Below are positions 10,382-20,780 of a stretch of 64,000 bases of DNA, one piece after another. The DNA lies in the NCBI GenBank assembly GCA_021234155.1, contig JAJEKV010000061.1, positions 3,807,950 through 3,871,949 of the forward strand, given 5' to 3'. This DNA is from Isoetes taiwanensis. Taxonomy: Eukaryota; Streptophyta; Lycopodiopsida; Isoetales; Isoetaceae. The notes beneath the pieces were generated by a model. It had not been told where the DNA came from and made no database searches. It saw nothing but the letters and a program-made list of their open reading frames with translations. How positions within the stretch are numbered: the stretch's first letter is position 1; each line of letters opens with the position of its first letter. A program made the position numbers and the translations under genes.

Positions 10382-10819
10382 TTAGTAGACATTGCGCCTT
10401 TGAAGTGATTTGTAATGAGCAATATTTTCAGTTGCAGTAGCATCACCAAAAACCGGACTCAAGTTTCGCCCTTTGATCCTCTTGAACTTCTTCTTTGGCA
10501 TCATGTTTTTCTTCCTCTGTTTCTTTTTCTCTAATCCTTCCTGTGCAATTTTTTCTTGTGCCAAATCAAGACTACCACCATTATTGACTTCATCTTCAAT
10601 GTGATTCTGCTCATCTCCCTCCTCCCCACCTCCGTCATGCACGCCTCCATCATCACCTTCTTGACCAAACTTATCCAATCCTAAACAGTCAACCTCATCT
10701 AACTCTAAATTATTGACATCTGCACCATCTGCATCTCCCACGAGCACAAATTGGTTAACATCAGAAGCACACTCTGCCACTGCCACGGCATCCACTTGAA
10801 TAGTTTCATGCATTTCCAT
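10382..10819 (-). CDS. Hypothetical acidic-then-basic protein
   Basis: A 145-codon ATG-to-stop frame. Residues 1-95 are rich in D, E and G (about 30 acidic residues). Residues 95-125 are strongly basic (KKKQRKKN, PKKKFKRIKGR), like a nuclear-localisation segment. No catalytic motif or known domain is visible. It could be a transposase accessory product or an exon of a nuclear protein. Its reverse-strand neighbours at 9.2-10.05 kb could belong to the same transcript, but no frame evidence connects them. Confidence 0.4.
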   Translation of the reverse strand: MEMHETIQVDAVAVAECASDVNQFVLVGDADGADVNNLELDEVDCLGLDKFGQEGDDGGVHDGGGEEGDEQNHIEDEVNNGGSLDLAQEKIAQEGLEKKKQRKKNMMPKKKFKRIKGRNLSPVFGDATATENIAHYKSLQRRNVY

Positions 10820-12426
10820 GTTCTTTTTCTTCTATTTTTCTCCGAAATGAGAAAAAATCATTAGCACTCTATCAAAGAATGTAAACATCATGATTGCAAT
10901 GAAATGTCAGCACTATAATGGAGAGAAAACATTCGGAGCATACCGTGCCACTATTGCTGCACAAAAAGCTTTTCATTTCTGAATAATATAAAGCTCACAT
11001 CCGTGTTTTTTTTGCATCAATAATACTATATGGGACAAAAAGGAAGGTTTTCCTCCACTAATTATCATGACCTAAGAATTAAATATCCTGCAAAATTCTC
11101 AGGATCGATGGATGTATCAACAACAATATCGCTATTTCTACGCAATGATGCAAGTTCCACGCATTGTTTGGCTTCTAGAATATAGCAGACAAAAGATGTG
11201 AACCATGGGGTGATGTTAACCTAGTAATTGTAGATTTATGCACTGTATAAATTATTTGTGTACCACTCTTATAAACTTGTATGGTAAGTGTTGCAGTGTG
11301 GAGGAGGCGGCTCTTGATTTTGACAAAGTGCCTTGAAGATTAGCAACCACAGTTTGCGCATTACCTGTACTCCACCAGTTAATGTTGATAGAAAGATGGA
11401 AATCTATTTGTTTTTCTATATAAAATCTATCTGTTAAAGTATCTGGTCCTGGGTGTTGCTCAACTAAAATCTTTCTGCTAAAGTAGTCATGAGTCCTGCT
11501 CATATAAGCCAACAAAATCTTCTAATGAATTACATCTGTTTCTGTGAATTTGCATAGCATTAATTACCAAGAAGATGGCATATCTTACAAACACTCACAG
11601 AAACAACAAAAAGCATAGCTCAAGGAACTCAATTAAAATGGTAAGCTACCTTCATTTGCCTTTTAGGCTCCCGGTTCTTCATTGCACCTTTTTTGCCAAT
11701 GTGATCTAAAGCTTTAAACTACATGCAAGCCATGTGTTAAAAGAACCAAGTCCACCATCAACTACAGATCAACCTGCCATGCACTGCCACACACAACACC
11801 TCCTAACCTAATAGGTCTCTGCGTCCGATGTAAAATACATTGTACCTATTCAATTTATTAATAAAAATTCTCTTTCAACTAGATCTTTGGTTTCAATCTT
11901 TAATGAATTTCCTTTGTTTCAGTTGCATTGTTCTTGTTCTCGACTCGCTAACCAGAGAAAACTGGAGCAAAGCTTGGATGCAGAGTTTTAGACAAAAATT
12001 CGAATTAAGGATAGTTTTCGGGTCGGGGTGCTCCTTTTTATGTAAATTAACAGGGTTCCGAAAAAAAATTGGAATGGAATGAGTCCCACTTTAATTAAAT
12101 ACGACTTCTATGCAGCTACTCTAAAATCTAGCTCTAGCGCCACTGAAACAATCAATGAACTTAACACAGCCACTAGTACCATTCCTTCACAATGCCATAC
12201 AAAAACCCCCTGCACATGCACTTATAACAGTACACGACTCCAACAAATCAATCATAATGACCTATGGCAAGCATTACCACGACATTAATCTAATGTATGC
12301 ATAGTAGCTAAATCCAAGATAGAACAAATAAGGCACTATAAAATAAAACTCTCCCTTCCACAATCAGATCTTCTCGATACGCCTTATATGTTCCTTTCTC
12401 CAAGATTTTTTTAAAAGTATCTACAG
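10820..12426. other. Intergenic, nothing firm
   Basis: AT-rich DNA. A reverse-strand open stretch at 11252-11515 has protein-like composition but no recognisable motif or splice partner. No RNA gene or repeat unit stands out. Confidence 0.5.
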
Positions 12427-13500
12427 ATGGATACTTTCCCCAATCTCGATACTATACATCAAAGTGGTTTCCAGGCTGAGAGTGGGTTGATGGAAGCTAT
12501 TCAAAATTACTTTCCAACCACATCTAACAATGGTGTAAATATTGATGATGAAGAAGAGAGACCTATCACGCTTCTTGAAAGAGAGACTGGAAAACCGCTA
12601 TATCCAAATGCAAAGATATCGCGTCTTGCTGCATGCATACTCATCCACAACCTACAACACAAATCGGGTTGGAGCAAAAACAATGTGAATGAACTTCTTG
12701 GGTGGGTGTTGCATTTGAGATTTTAAACAATATATTTTGCCTTCTCTTTTCTTCGCTTTCTTACTTGATACTTTGCCCTTGTTTTTGCTAGTTTGCTAGG
12801 TGACTATATACTTCCGAGTGATCAATATGTAGCAGAATAACAGGGGGTTCCATGTGGATTTGATATAGATGTAAAAATGACAATTCCTGAAACCATAGAC
12901 CATATCCCAAAAACAATTGCGTGGGTTGTTAAAAAAAAAAAAAAAAAAACATAGATTTAAAATAAAAAATAATCATGTTAGCTCATTGGTTATGTTGGTC
13001 AAAGTAGTCTTATTAGGACATTGAGTTATTTTGGTACAGGTTCGAGCCCCCGTATTTCATATTCTAAAACCTTAGACAAAGCCATATAGAAGCTCGATAT
13101 TCCATCAAAACCTTAGGCAAATCCGTATTTCATACTTTAAAATTATAGGTGCGCCCAATCATAAATGACCATAAGCGAAACGAGAGGTTCCAAGAGGCTC
13201 CAACATACGATCTAGGCCGTAGAATCAACGGATCCGACGACTGTGGTAGTTCAGGGTGCACCTCGTTTAGAATATGTAAAATCACGAAGGGATGTCAAAC
13301 AACTATTGCAAGAACTAGGATTACGATACAATTGTATTCACGCAAGCCCAAATGATTGTATACTATTTCGCAATGAATATAGTGGCATGGATAAATGTCC
13401 CAAATGCAATGAATCACGATATGATGAAAATGCAAAGTCTAAAGTAGCAAAAAAAGTTTTGCGACTCGATTACAAATTATGTTTAAGTGCCCTTCCCTAG
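12427..13500 (+). pseudogene. CACTA (En/Spm) TNP2-type transposase remnant
   Basis: Two coding blocks match the TNP2/Transposase_21 family. 12427-12726 gives GKPLYPNAKISRLAACILIH then SGWSKNNVNELLGWVL. 13243-13500 gives VKQLLQELGLRYNCIHASPN then DCILFRNEYSGMDKCPKCNE, the hallmark 'CPNDC..F..E...CP.C..SRY' block (HASPNDC here). These elements move by cut-and-paste. The C-terminal catalytic region is missing: the frame ends at 13498 and gypsy gag sequence begins at once. A SINE-like sequence sits between the two blocks. No CACTA terminal repeats were seen, so this is a dead internal fragment. Confidence 0.8.
12970..13070 (+). mobile_element. tRNA-derived SINE-like head
   Basis: TTAGCTCATTGGTTATG resembles a Pol III A box and GGTTCGAGCCC is a near-canonical B box, about 45 bp apart, as in tRNA genes. 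No cloverleaf acceptor pairing is visible, so this is not a functional tRNA. It lies between the two transposase blocks, just after an A-rich run at 12931-12949. Confidence 0.55.
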
Positions 13501-14640
13501 CTCAATTCATGGACTTCCATGCAAAACACTGAAGCAACGATGGAATCTTGAGGTACCTGGAAATTTTTATAGTATGAAAGACAAAGACATAGGCAAGGTG
13601 GCAACAACAAACTTGATAGGGCTAGCCAGAATATGGTGGAAGGGACATGCAAAGTCAAACAAGTTGAGAAGAAACAACTGCAGGTGTAGGACATTCAGCA
13701 AGGCATTCCGTAAGCACTATGTCCCAAGATCCTGCACCAGTAGACAAATACAGCAGTTCTATAGGTTGGACCAGGATAATTTGTCCGTGGCTAAGTATAC
13801 GGAGGAGTTCATGAGGTTGAGATTGAACGTTCCAAGGATAACAGAAAGACAAACCGTAGATGGGTATATTGAGGGCCTCAATAGCAACATCAAAAGGCTA
13901 GTTAGGGCAATCAACCCGAGAACAGTTGGGGAAGCTAAAAAAAAAGCTTTCAGCTTAGAAGAGGCACCAGTGACCCCGGCACAGAAACAGCTTCCATACA
14001 AAGGAAAGACAGCAGGGCAATACCAGACTAGACAGGCGGCCTCTACGCCAGCAGGAGGCCAGTACCAAGGAAAAGCTCAGGGGAATTTATTTGGAGATCG
14101 CAAGCCACGGGAAGGATCAGGGGGCAAGTCAGTTAGATTTCTCCTAGACAGCATCCCAAAGGAGAAAATACAGGAGTGCATAGAGAAGAAATTGTGTTTC
14201 CGGTGCTTCTAGCCAGGGCACCGAATGCACAATTGCCCTTTTGTTATGCAGGCGGCACTAGCTGAACTTGCCGATTGGGAATCACCAGCCGAGGGAGATG
14301 AAGAAGAAGGCGACCAACAGGAACCCCAAGACTTCATAGAATGTGAGTGTAAAATTTGTGCAGCCATTGAGTCAGGGGAGGTTAAGAATCAGTCTACAGT
14401 CATCTCGACGGAAGGAATCATAGATAGCAAGCCATATATAGTCTTGATAGACATAGGTAGTCGCCACAACTTTGCCTCTCCAAGGCTTGCTGCTCTCATG
14501 AGGAATAAGATCTTGAAGTCCAAGCCCAGGCCAGCCAGCATGGCAAGCGGCGCTATTCACCACACCAAAAGGAGGAGAATTAGTTTTGACATAGACCTTA
14601 GTGGAAGCAAGTGGCCCATGGGGGCGGAAGTGGGAGACTG
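13487..14640 (+). pseudogene. Ty3/gypsy gag and aspartic protease remnant
   Basis: The frame from ~13550 has a gag-like WW pair (RIWWKGHA) and the retrotransposon gag core, including YTEEFMRLR. A zinc knuckle follows (CFRC, then PGHRMHNC), interrupted by a TAG at 14210-14212. The second frame, 14225-14640, contains YIVLIDIGSRHNFAS, the LIDTG protease motif with T changed to I. Gag would form particles and the protease would mature the polyprotein. The stop codon and the lost protease threonine mark it as dead. No reverse transcriptase follows; coding sequence of another element begins at once on the opposite strand. Confidence 0.85.
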
Positions 14641-14649
14641 AAGCCAATA

Positions 14650-15030
14650 AACATCGTTAATCAAAATTCCTTTATGCAGGTTCAGACAAAATGACCAGAG
14701 TTTATCCCATTTGATCCCATGTTTATTGACCTTTACAATTACAGCAGAATCCTGAAAAGAATTTAACTTTGCATGCACGGAAGGGAGATCTAATGAAATA
14801 CCATTAAAAATGTCGATCTTTTTGGCACTGGAAGGGGGTTTGAAAGGTCGAACATTTCCGAGGGCCTTGTTGAGGGATTCATCCGAATGCTTCTGCTGAG
14901 TCGATCTCCTTTCACCATAAAATAGAGGCACATCATGAGCAAGGTCCAGACTTGGAAATTGACCTCTATGATCTGGATCTTTTGAAAGATTATCCCAGCA
15001 AGGAACTTTAAAGGACAGAGGATCCATTGA
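14650..15030 (-). pseudogene. Possible LINE ORF1 (DUF4283-like) fragment
   Basis: A reverse-strand frame of ~125 codons contains SFQDSAVIVKVNKHGIKWDK, resembling the start of the DUF4283 nucleic-acid-binding domain in plant L1 ORF1 proteins. The preceding region is proline/serine-rich. It begins about where the gypsy fragment ends, head to head with it. No reverse transcriptase accompanies it. The match is by motif shape only. Confidence 0.4.
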
Positions 15031-15727
15031 AGACTGTCCATTTATAGAGTTAGCGAAATTTTCAATGGAAATGAAATTTTTTGGATTTTCATGAAAAGAT
15101 CTTAACTAATTAAGGAGCTGGAGACGATCAGAGGGCGCGAAATTAGCAAAGGCGTGAAGAATGGAGAGGAATTTAGGGTAATTTCCACTTTTAAGTTCCA
15201 TTACAAAAGAACCAGGGGAAAACTACAAAGGCACGAGGAAAATGGGCGAAAACTCAAAGGGGAAAATCAAAGGGCAGAGAAAAAAGCAGAGAAGAGGACC
15301 TATCTATGATTAAGAAGATGGAGAGCCGAATCACCACCAAATTGTAAGAATCCAAGCACCATAGCATGAATCATTGCTCAAAGTACACCTTTAAAACAAT
15401 TTTAATATCGATCTAATCACAATTCACACAAAAGATGTCTGATGCCGCAATTTCCTTATTGCCAATGAATTCCTGTAGCCAAGATTCAATAATTTCAACT
15501 TCAAATTCTATTGAGCTCGGCACGAAGGAGTATTCCGGGAGGAATAGTTCTTCAGGAAAGTGCTGATTAGAAACTAGAGAATTCCACAGGTCCGAAGGGG
15601 ATCCTTTCATAAAACCACAGGTCAATCTTGAATTGTGTTTGATAATTGTGAAAATTTTGATATCCATATGTAGCTTATGAAGAGGGGAAACATGGAGAAA
15701 GCAAGCCCCTACAAGGCTGGCAAGCTT
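15031..15727. other. Unassigned sequence
   Basis: A reverse-strand open stretch (15413-15667) could be further LINE-derived coding sequence; no motif decides it. Nothing else is supported. Confidence 0.4.
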
Positions 15728-16190
15728 ACATTTTAGAACTTTCTAGAGCACTCTAGCCAAGAACCAAAATGTCTATCCTCATCTGGGTAGCCTCCTTATA
15801 TACTGAAAAAAGAGGCTCTTTTTTCCATCTATGCATGTGGGATATATGTGCACACTCTAAATCCTAGAACAACCCTGAACATTCTAGAACCATTAGGGTT
15901 TCAGTAACCTTAACAAGGAAAAAGCAAGCATATATTGAAGAATGGAAGAGTGGAGAGTTAGTTAAGGGACTGTTGTGGAGGTGATCTAGGATTTTCTAGA
16001 ACTTTCTAAAACATTCTAGAAGTTATCTAGAGCTTTCTCGAACCTTCCAGAACATTCTAGAACTTTCTAGAACTATCTAGAATATTATACTCTATTTTAT
16101 CTTAATTAAGTTAGTACGTTTTAAGTATATTTAAAACCTTAATTATTTCAATGAATCAATGCTTGGTTTAGTGGTTAGATTGGGGGGCAA
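15728..16190. repeat. Flanking direct repeat, left copy, with TTCTAGAA array
   Basis: Homologous in order to 17216-17655. Both start with TTAGAAC/TCTAGAAC clusters, share a CTCCTTATATACTG-like segment and a GCATGTG block, and end with TTTCAATGAATCAATG and TAGTGGTTAGA. It holds five exact TTCTAGAA palindromes. The two copies flank ~1 kb of other repeats, like the ends of a non-autonomous element, but no TG..CA borders or primer site were found. Confidence 0.6.
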
Positions 16191-16215
16191 TGACCAGGGT
16201 TCAAATCTCCCAAAT
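16150..16215 (+). mobile_element. tRNA-like Pol III promoter (SINE head)
   Basis: TGGTTTAGTGGTTAGA resembles an A box and GGGTTCAAATCTCC a B box 45 bp later. A second A-box-like copy without the B box is at 17628-17645. No intact tRNA fold is evident. Confidence 0.5.
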
Positions 16216-16249
16216 AACATGAAAATTTTAAAAGCCTCCCCCTAAGGGC

Positions 16250-16595
16250 CGAGCATTCAATGTGAGCCGTAGGATCTTGGACCTGATCAAGGGTCGATCG
16301 CGCCACATGGAAAATATCTAAAGAAACATGAACCATAGGATCTCGGATCGACGGTCCAGATTGAGAGCAACCTGGACCGTAGGACCGTCTATATATAAAC
16401 TCCCAAGCCATCTGGACCGTAGGATGCATCTCAGGGCAATGTTGAGCCGTAGGATCTCGGATCGACGCTTAGGATCAATAGCAACCTGGACCGTAGGATC
16501 GTCTATATATAATCTTCGAAGCCATCTGGGCCGTCGGATATGTCCCCAAGCAACGTGGCCCGTGGGATCTGAATCGACGGTCGGATAGTGTCAAA
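16250..16595. repeat. 114 bp tandem repeat with CCGTAGGATC modules
   Basis: AGGATCTCGGATCGACG starts at 16337 and 16451, and a CCGTAGGA..CGTCTATATATA block repeats at the same 114 bp offset. CCGTAGGATC-like modules also occur at 16268, 16413 and 16530. Each full unit has a TATATATA stretch. It has no plausible protein. Confidence 0.8.
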
Positions 16596-16639
16596 ACATT
16601 ACATATATCAAGTTATTTAATATGTCCTACGACATAAAT

Positions 16640-17010
16640 TCTAGTTTTAGCATTAGATTCTTCAAGATTCCATCAAGATTGCCCCAAGTTCTTGAAGTCT
16701 TCCTAAATTCTCGAAGATTTTATAAGATTTTCTTGCTTCCTTTAAATTTTATGAGATTCCTCTAGATTCTCTAAGATTTAGATTTTATGAGATTCTGTTA
16801 GATTCTATATAGGTTCCCTTAGATACAATGAAGGTTGCTCTAGATTCTTCAAGATTCCTTTCGATTTTATTAAGTTCTCCTAAATTCCCTTAGGTTTTAT
16901 AAGGATGCCCCTAGTAGATTCCCTTAGATTTTATAAGAATGCCTGTAGATTCCCTTAGATTTTATGAGATGCCCTTAGATGCCCTTAGATTTTATGAAAA
17001 TTAGAACTCT
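16640..17010. repeat. Degenerate GATTTTATAAGATTCCC array
   Basis: Irregular repeats of about 20-38 bp built from TTAGATTTTATGAGAT and CCCTTAGATT. At least eight recognisable units lie in tandem. It separates the 114 bp repeat from the right TTCTAGAA array. Confidence 0.75.
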
Positions 17011-17034
17011 CAGAATATTATAGAATTGTCCAGA

Positions 17035-17655
17035 ATCTTTTAGAACTTTTTAGAAGCTTTGTTAGAAGGTTCTAGAAATTTGTAGAACAATCTATTTTAG
17101 AAGATTCTACAACTTTTTGAAGTATCCTAGAAACATTCTATAACTTTCTAGATTATTCTAGAACTTTCTAGGCCAATCTAATAACTCCTGAACTTTCTGG
17201 ACCATTTCAGTTAGGACATTCTAGAACTTTCTAGAGAATTCTACAATATTCTAGCTATGAATTGGAATGCATACCCTTAAGTGGAAGGCGCCCTCATATA
17301 TTAGAAAATGGACCTTCTTTTTTGCGCGAATGCATGTGAAATATTTATGCATGAATGAACGGATGAGATGGGCCACCAGATCCAACGGGCTCAGATCATG
17401 CCCACGAGAACATTTTAGAACAATCTAAAACATTTTAGAACTTCTTGGAACATCCTAGAACGTCCTAGAAGATTCTAGAACATTTCGGAACCATCTAGAG
17501 CTTTAGAACATCTTGGAACTTTCTAGAACATTATAGAACTATCTAGGACATTCTTCTTTGTTCTGTCTCAATTAGGTCCTTACCCTTAAGTATATATGAA
17601 ACATGATTTTTTTCAATGAATCAATGTGTGATCTAGTGGTTAGAATGGGGGGCTT
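17035..17655. repeat. Right TTCTAGAA array and right flanking direct repeat
   Basis: Contains five exact TTCTAGAA and many one-base variants (TTTTAGAA, TCCTAGAA). From 17216 it is homologous to the left copy at 15728-16190. TTCnnGAA is the core of a heat-shock element; binding is untested. Confidence 0.65.
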
Positions 17656-18097
17656 AGGGGGCTTTGATAATGCCTCTAGAAGTGCAAATGCAGCGAGAGG
17701 AGAAATTCTAATCCCATGCCCATGTTCTTGTAAAAATATAGATGAAGGTAACTTTGAAAAATATTGTAATAGCGCCTCAATTTGCTAGAACTTTTGCCTT
17801 TTCGTAATGCTGCCAGGTGCCATAGCCGCAACCTTCATCCAGCCTGATTCAAATAGTTCTGCAACCACTCGCAGGCACCCACAATATGAAATTCAAATAG
17901 TCCCGCAAGAGGAGCCACAAGCATGCGTCTATACATACATGCAGCATTCCAGGCACGGTTTCCAACAACATCCCATTTTAATAAGAAAGATTCATTAGCT
18001 AATGAATTTATTAAGCATGACTAATGTGTACTCTTAAAATTTTCACATTTCCAACTTAATAATTCATGGAATCTTTTGATCATTGTTGCTCTGACTC

Positions 18098-19960
18098 ATG
18101 CTAACTCATCTCCAGCCAAGACCGCAATACAATTGTTTCAAATGCCTCAAAGAATCCTTGTTAATTATCAATTTCCCAGGATTCAGACCCCGGCACTCAA
18201 CCATTGACCACATCTTCACATTGCGAATTCTGGTTGAAGACAACAGGAACCGCCGTCGGGATCTATATTGTTGCTTCGTGGATTTTGCGAAGGCATTTGA
18301 CACTGTGCCTCTCGGAAAAACTATGGGCAAGATTGCGATAGGGGGTTCCTCTAGATTTGCAGAATGCAGCTGTACAAGCTATATGAAAGATACTCGGGTC
18401 GATTGCAGCCGACAAGCCAACCATTTGATAGTAGTATCGGGGTTCCTCAGGGATGCCCTCTCTCCCCAACATTGTTTGGGCCTTACATTGATCAATTGGA
18501 GAGCTGGCTTGCTGATAATGGGGGCGCGGGGCTCACTTTCTCTACCAGATCATCAAGCAGTTAATATATCGATGATGTGGATCTCTAACTTACACACCAG
18601 CCGGACATACAGCGACATCTCTATGCCACGGACACATTACATGGCGTGATATCTTGGCGTCAACCTGGCCAAGACTAAGGTGGTTTTCATATCATCTTCC
18701 GCGTCCGTAGGATCTCCTCCTTCGATTCGAGAGGCGAGAATGTGGAAGTAGCATCCACATACAAATATTTGGGAGTGGAGTTTCCTTCTACTATGCTGCT
18801 TTGGGACACATCTATATGGCTACGAAGTTACGGGCGTGGCTGGAAGGCACTATATGCAATGCAAAACAATAGTCATAGAGCGGAGTTGTATGATTGGGCC
18901 CATCACCACACTGTTCAAGGTCTTAGTGGAGCCTGTCCTTTTATATGGGGTTAAAGTATGGGGCGGATGGTATCCCTCGCTACTTGGAATGACTTGGAGC
19001 AAGTGCGAGAAAGCCTTCTTGGTACGAGCACTAAGGGTGAAGTCCACGGTCCCATATCAAATTCTCTCTGCGGGAGGCGAGGATTCTTGCCTCTTCAGAG
19101 GGCGGCCCTTGATCACCACATTGTCTATTTTCAGAAGGTGGTCAATATGGACGATGCTCGTCTCCCTAAACTAGCTTATATCATGGCAATGGGGCCATAG
19201 CGCCTCAAGGCCTGCTGGAGAAAAAAGAGAGCTCAATGGTTGGCTAGATGGAATGTGCAGGAGCACAGGTGCATACATGTGCAAACAGAGGCAGATCGCC
19301 ATAGCTTGAGGCAATATCTTGACGCTTGCTTCCTCAGCAAGCTTTGGGATGCCAGTGCCCGTGAACAGGTCAAGACAACACACTACCAGCGCCACATAAA
19401 TCCCACATTGGAACGAGGCCTACAATGCTACCTGCGCACCCACTTGCTCATGAAAAGACGCAGACTCATTACCTCCATTCGCACAGGGGCACATCATCTT
19501 CGAATTGAGACAGGCAGATGGATTGGTGAGCCACGCCGGGAACGGGAGCTTTGTCAATTTGCCAAATAGGAGTCATTGAGGATGAATCTCATACCCTTCA
19601 AAGTTGCCCGACGCCATATGATCAAATCGGACGGCGCTATCTTTGAGTTAGTCAGGCCTGGCCAGCCGCTACATGTGACATTGAGCACGGCATCCATACG
19701 GGTGCTAGGATCATACCTTCAGGAGGTCATGGACATGCGAGATCAGTTATGTCCTCGGGCACGCGCTTGACATGTATATATACATTTATTTCATGATGAT
19801 GTATACTTGTACAGTTTGACATCATTCTTATTATGCGCCACGGTTTTTAAACGAAAACCCTTGGGTGAGGGTTTTTTAACCCGAACAGTAATAAGTTTGC
19901 TGCGCTCCTTCTGGGTCCCATAGGCCGATTGGTCTCAGTGGACGATAAAAAACCATTCTT
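18098..19960 (+). pseudogene. LINE reverse transcriptase remnant with 3' tail
   Basis: The first frame has GFRPRHSTIDHIFTLR and DLYCCFVDFAKAFDTVP, the fingers/palm motifs with the first catalytic Asp region. After a frameshift, SSIGVPQGCPLSPTLFGPYI (motif B) follows, then a YIDDVDL (YxDD box) in a third frame. Further on are LYGVKVWGG and a C-terminal arginine-rich region to 19770. At least three frameshifts and several stops make it inactive. The 3' end has GGGTCCCATAGGCC, then GTGGACGATAAAAAA and a (TTCTTA)n run. A microsatellite tail rather than poly-A argues against the L1 clade; the clade is not resolved. The 5' end is truncated: no endonuclease region was found. Confidence 0.85.
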
Positions 19961-20654
19961 GTTCTTATTCTTATTCTTAATAAACCATAATTTCAACCAA
20001 AACATGTTCAATATTAAGATTCGTGTTGCTTTACCAGGATATCCGTGCCTCTGGATTAAATCGTCCCAGCTGGATTCTTTCCTTTGGCTTCTGGTGCCAC
20101 CTACCCATCCAAAGCAATTTATCGCCCTTATGACCTGGGTTAATGTTCTTTATATCAGTTGATAAACTTTAGCAACAAATAGCAATTATAAGCAACAATA
20201 ATTCAAATTGGTTATAACAAAGAGATCCAGAATCGGGTTTAAACTCCCAACCTGTGCAGACCATCCATCCAAGAAATGGTCTGCCTATGCAGATATCTAC
20301 AGCCAAATTGGCCAGCGCCAAGCCCAATCAACTCATTTCAGATCATTTCCATGTGTTTCCGGCAATTCTAGTTTCAGCTGTGACGACATTGCAAATTAAA
20401 ACCATTGCTACAACTCATAATTTGCCAATTAGATATTTCCTTAGAGAATTTTGACCTATTCTAGGCCCTTTCACATATAATTTTGTCATTTTCCTGCATG
20501 TCCATACTTGCTTTTCTTTAATTGGGTCCCATTGAGCCTTGCAAATGTCTGCAAAACGATCCTATCCACCTTTGTTGTAGCAAATCGACATTTTTCCTCT
20601 ATTTATTTACAATCTATTTTCTTATATTTCCTTGGTTTAAACTGTCATCTGAGA

Positions 20655-20780
20655 ACTTTTTTTTTTTAAGGACGACAATCTATTATCAAGAAAAATCAAG
20701 ATACATACAAGGGACCAGTGTAGTCCGTCACGTCAGTGGCGTGCCGTACTCGTCTGCCCGTCACGGCTTCTAACATCTTG
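20655..20780 (-). mobile_element. 5'-truncated L1-like 3' end
   Basis: On the reverse strand TTGTCGTCCTTAAAAAAAAA closes the copy, matching the ends at 8465, 26073 and 31927. Only ~100 bp of element can be suggested. Confidence 0.45.

Noticed and set aside
16150-16215. Possible tRNA gene
   Set aside because: A and B boxes are there, but the ends do not pair as an acceptor stem, and a repeat context surrounds it.
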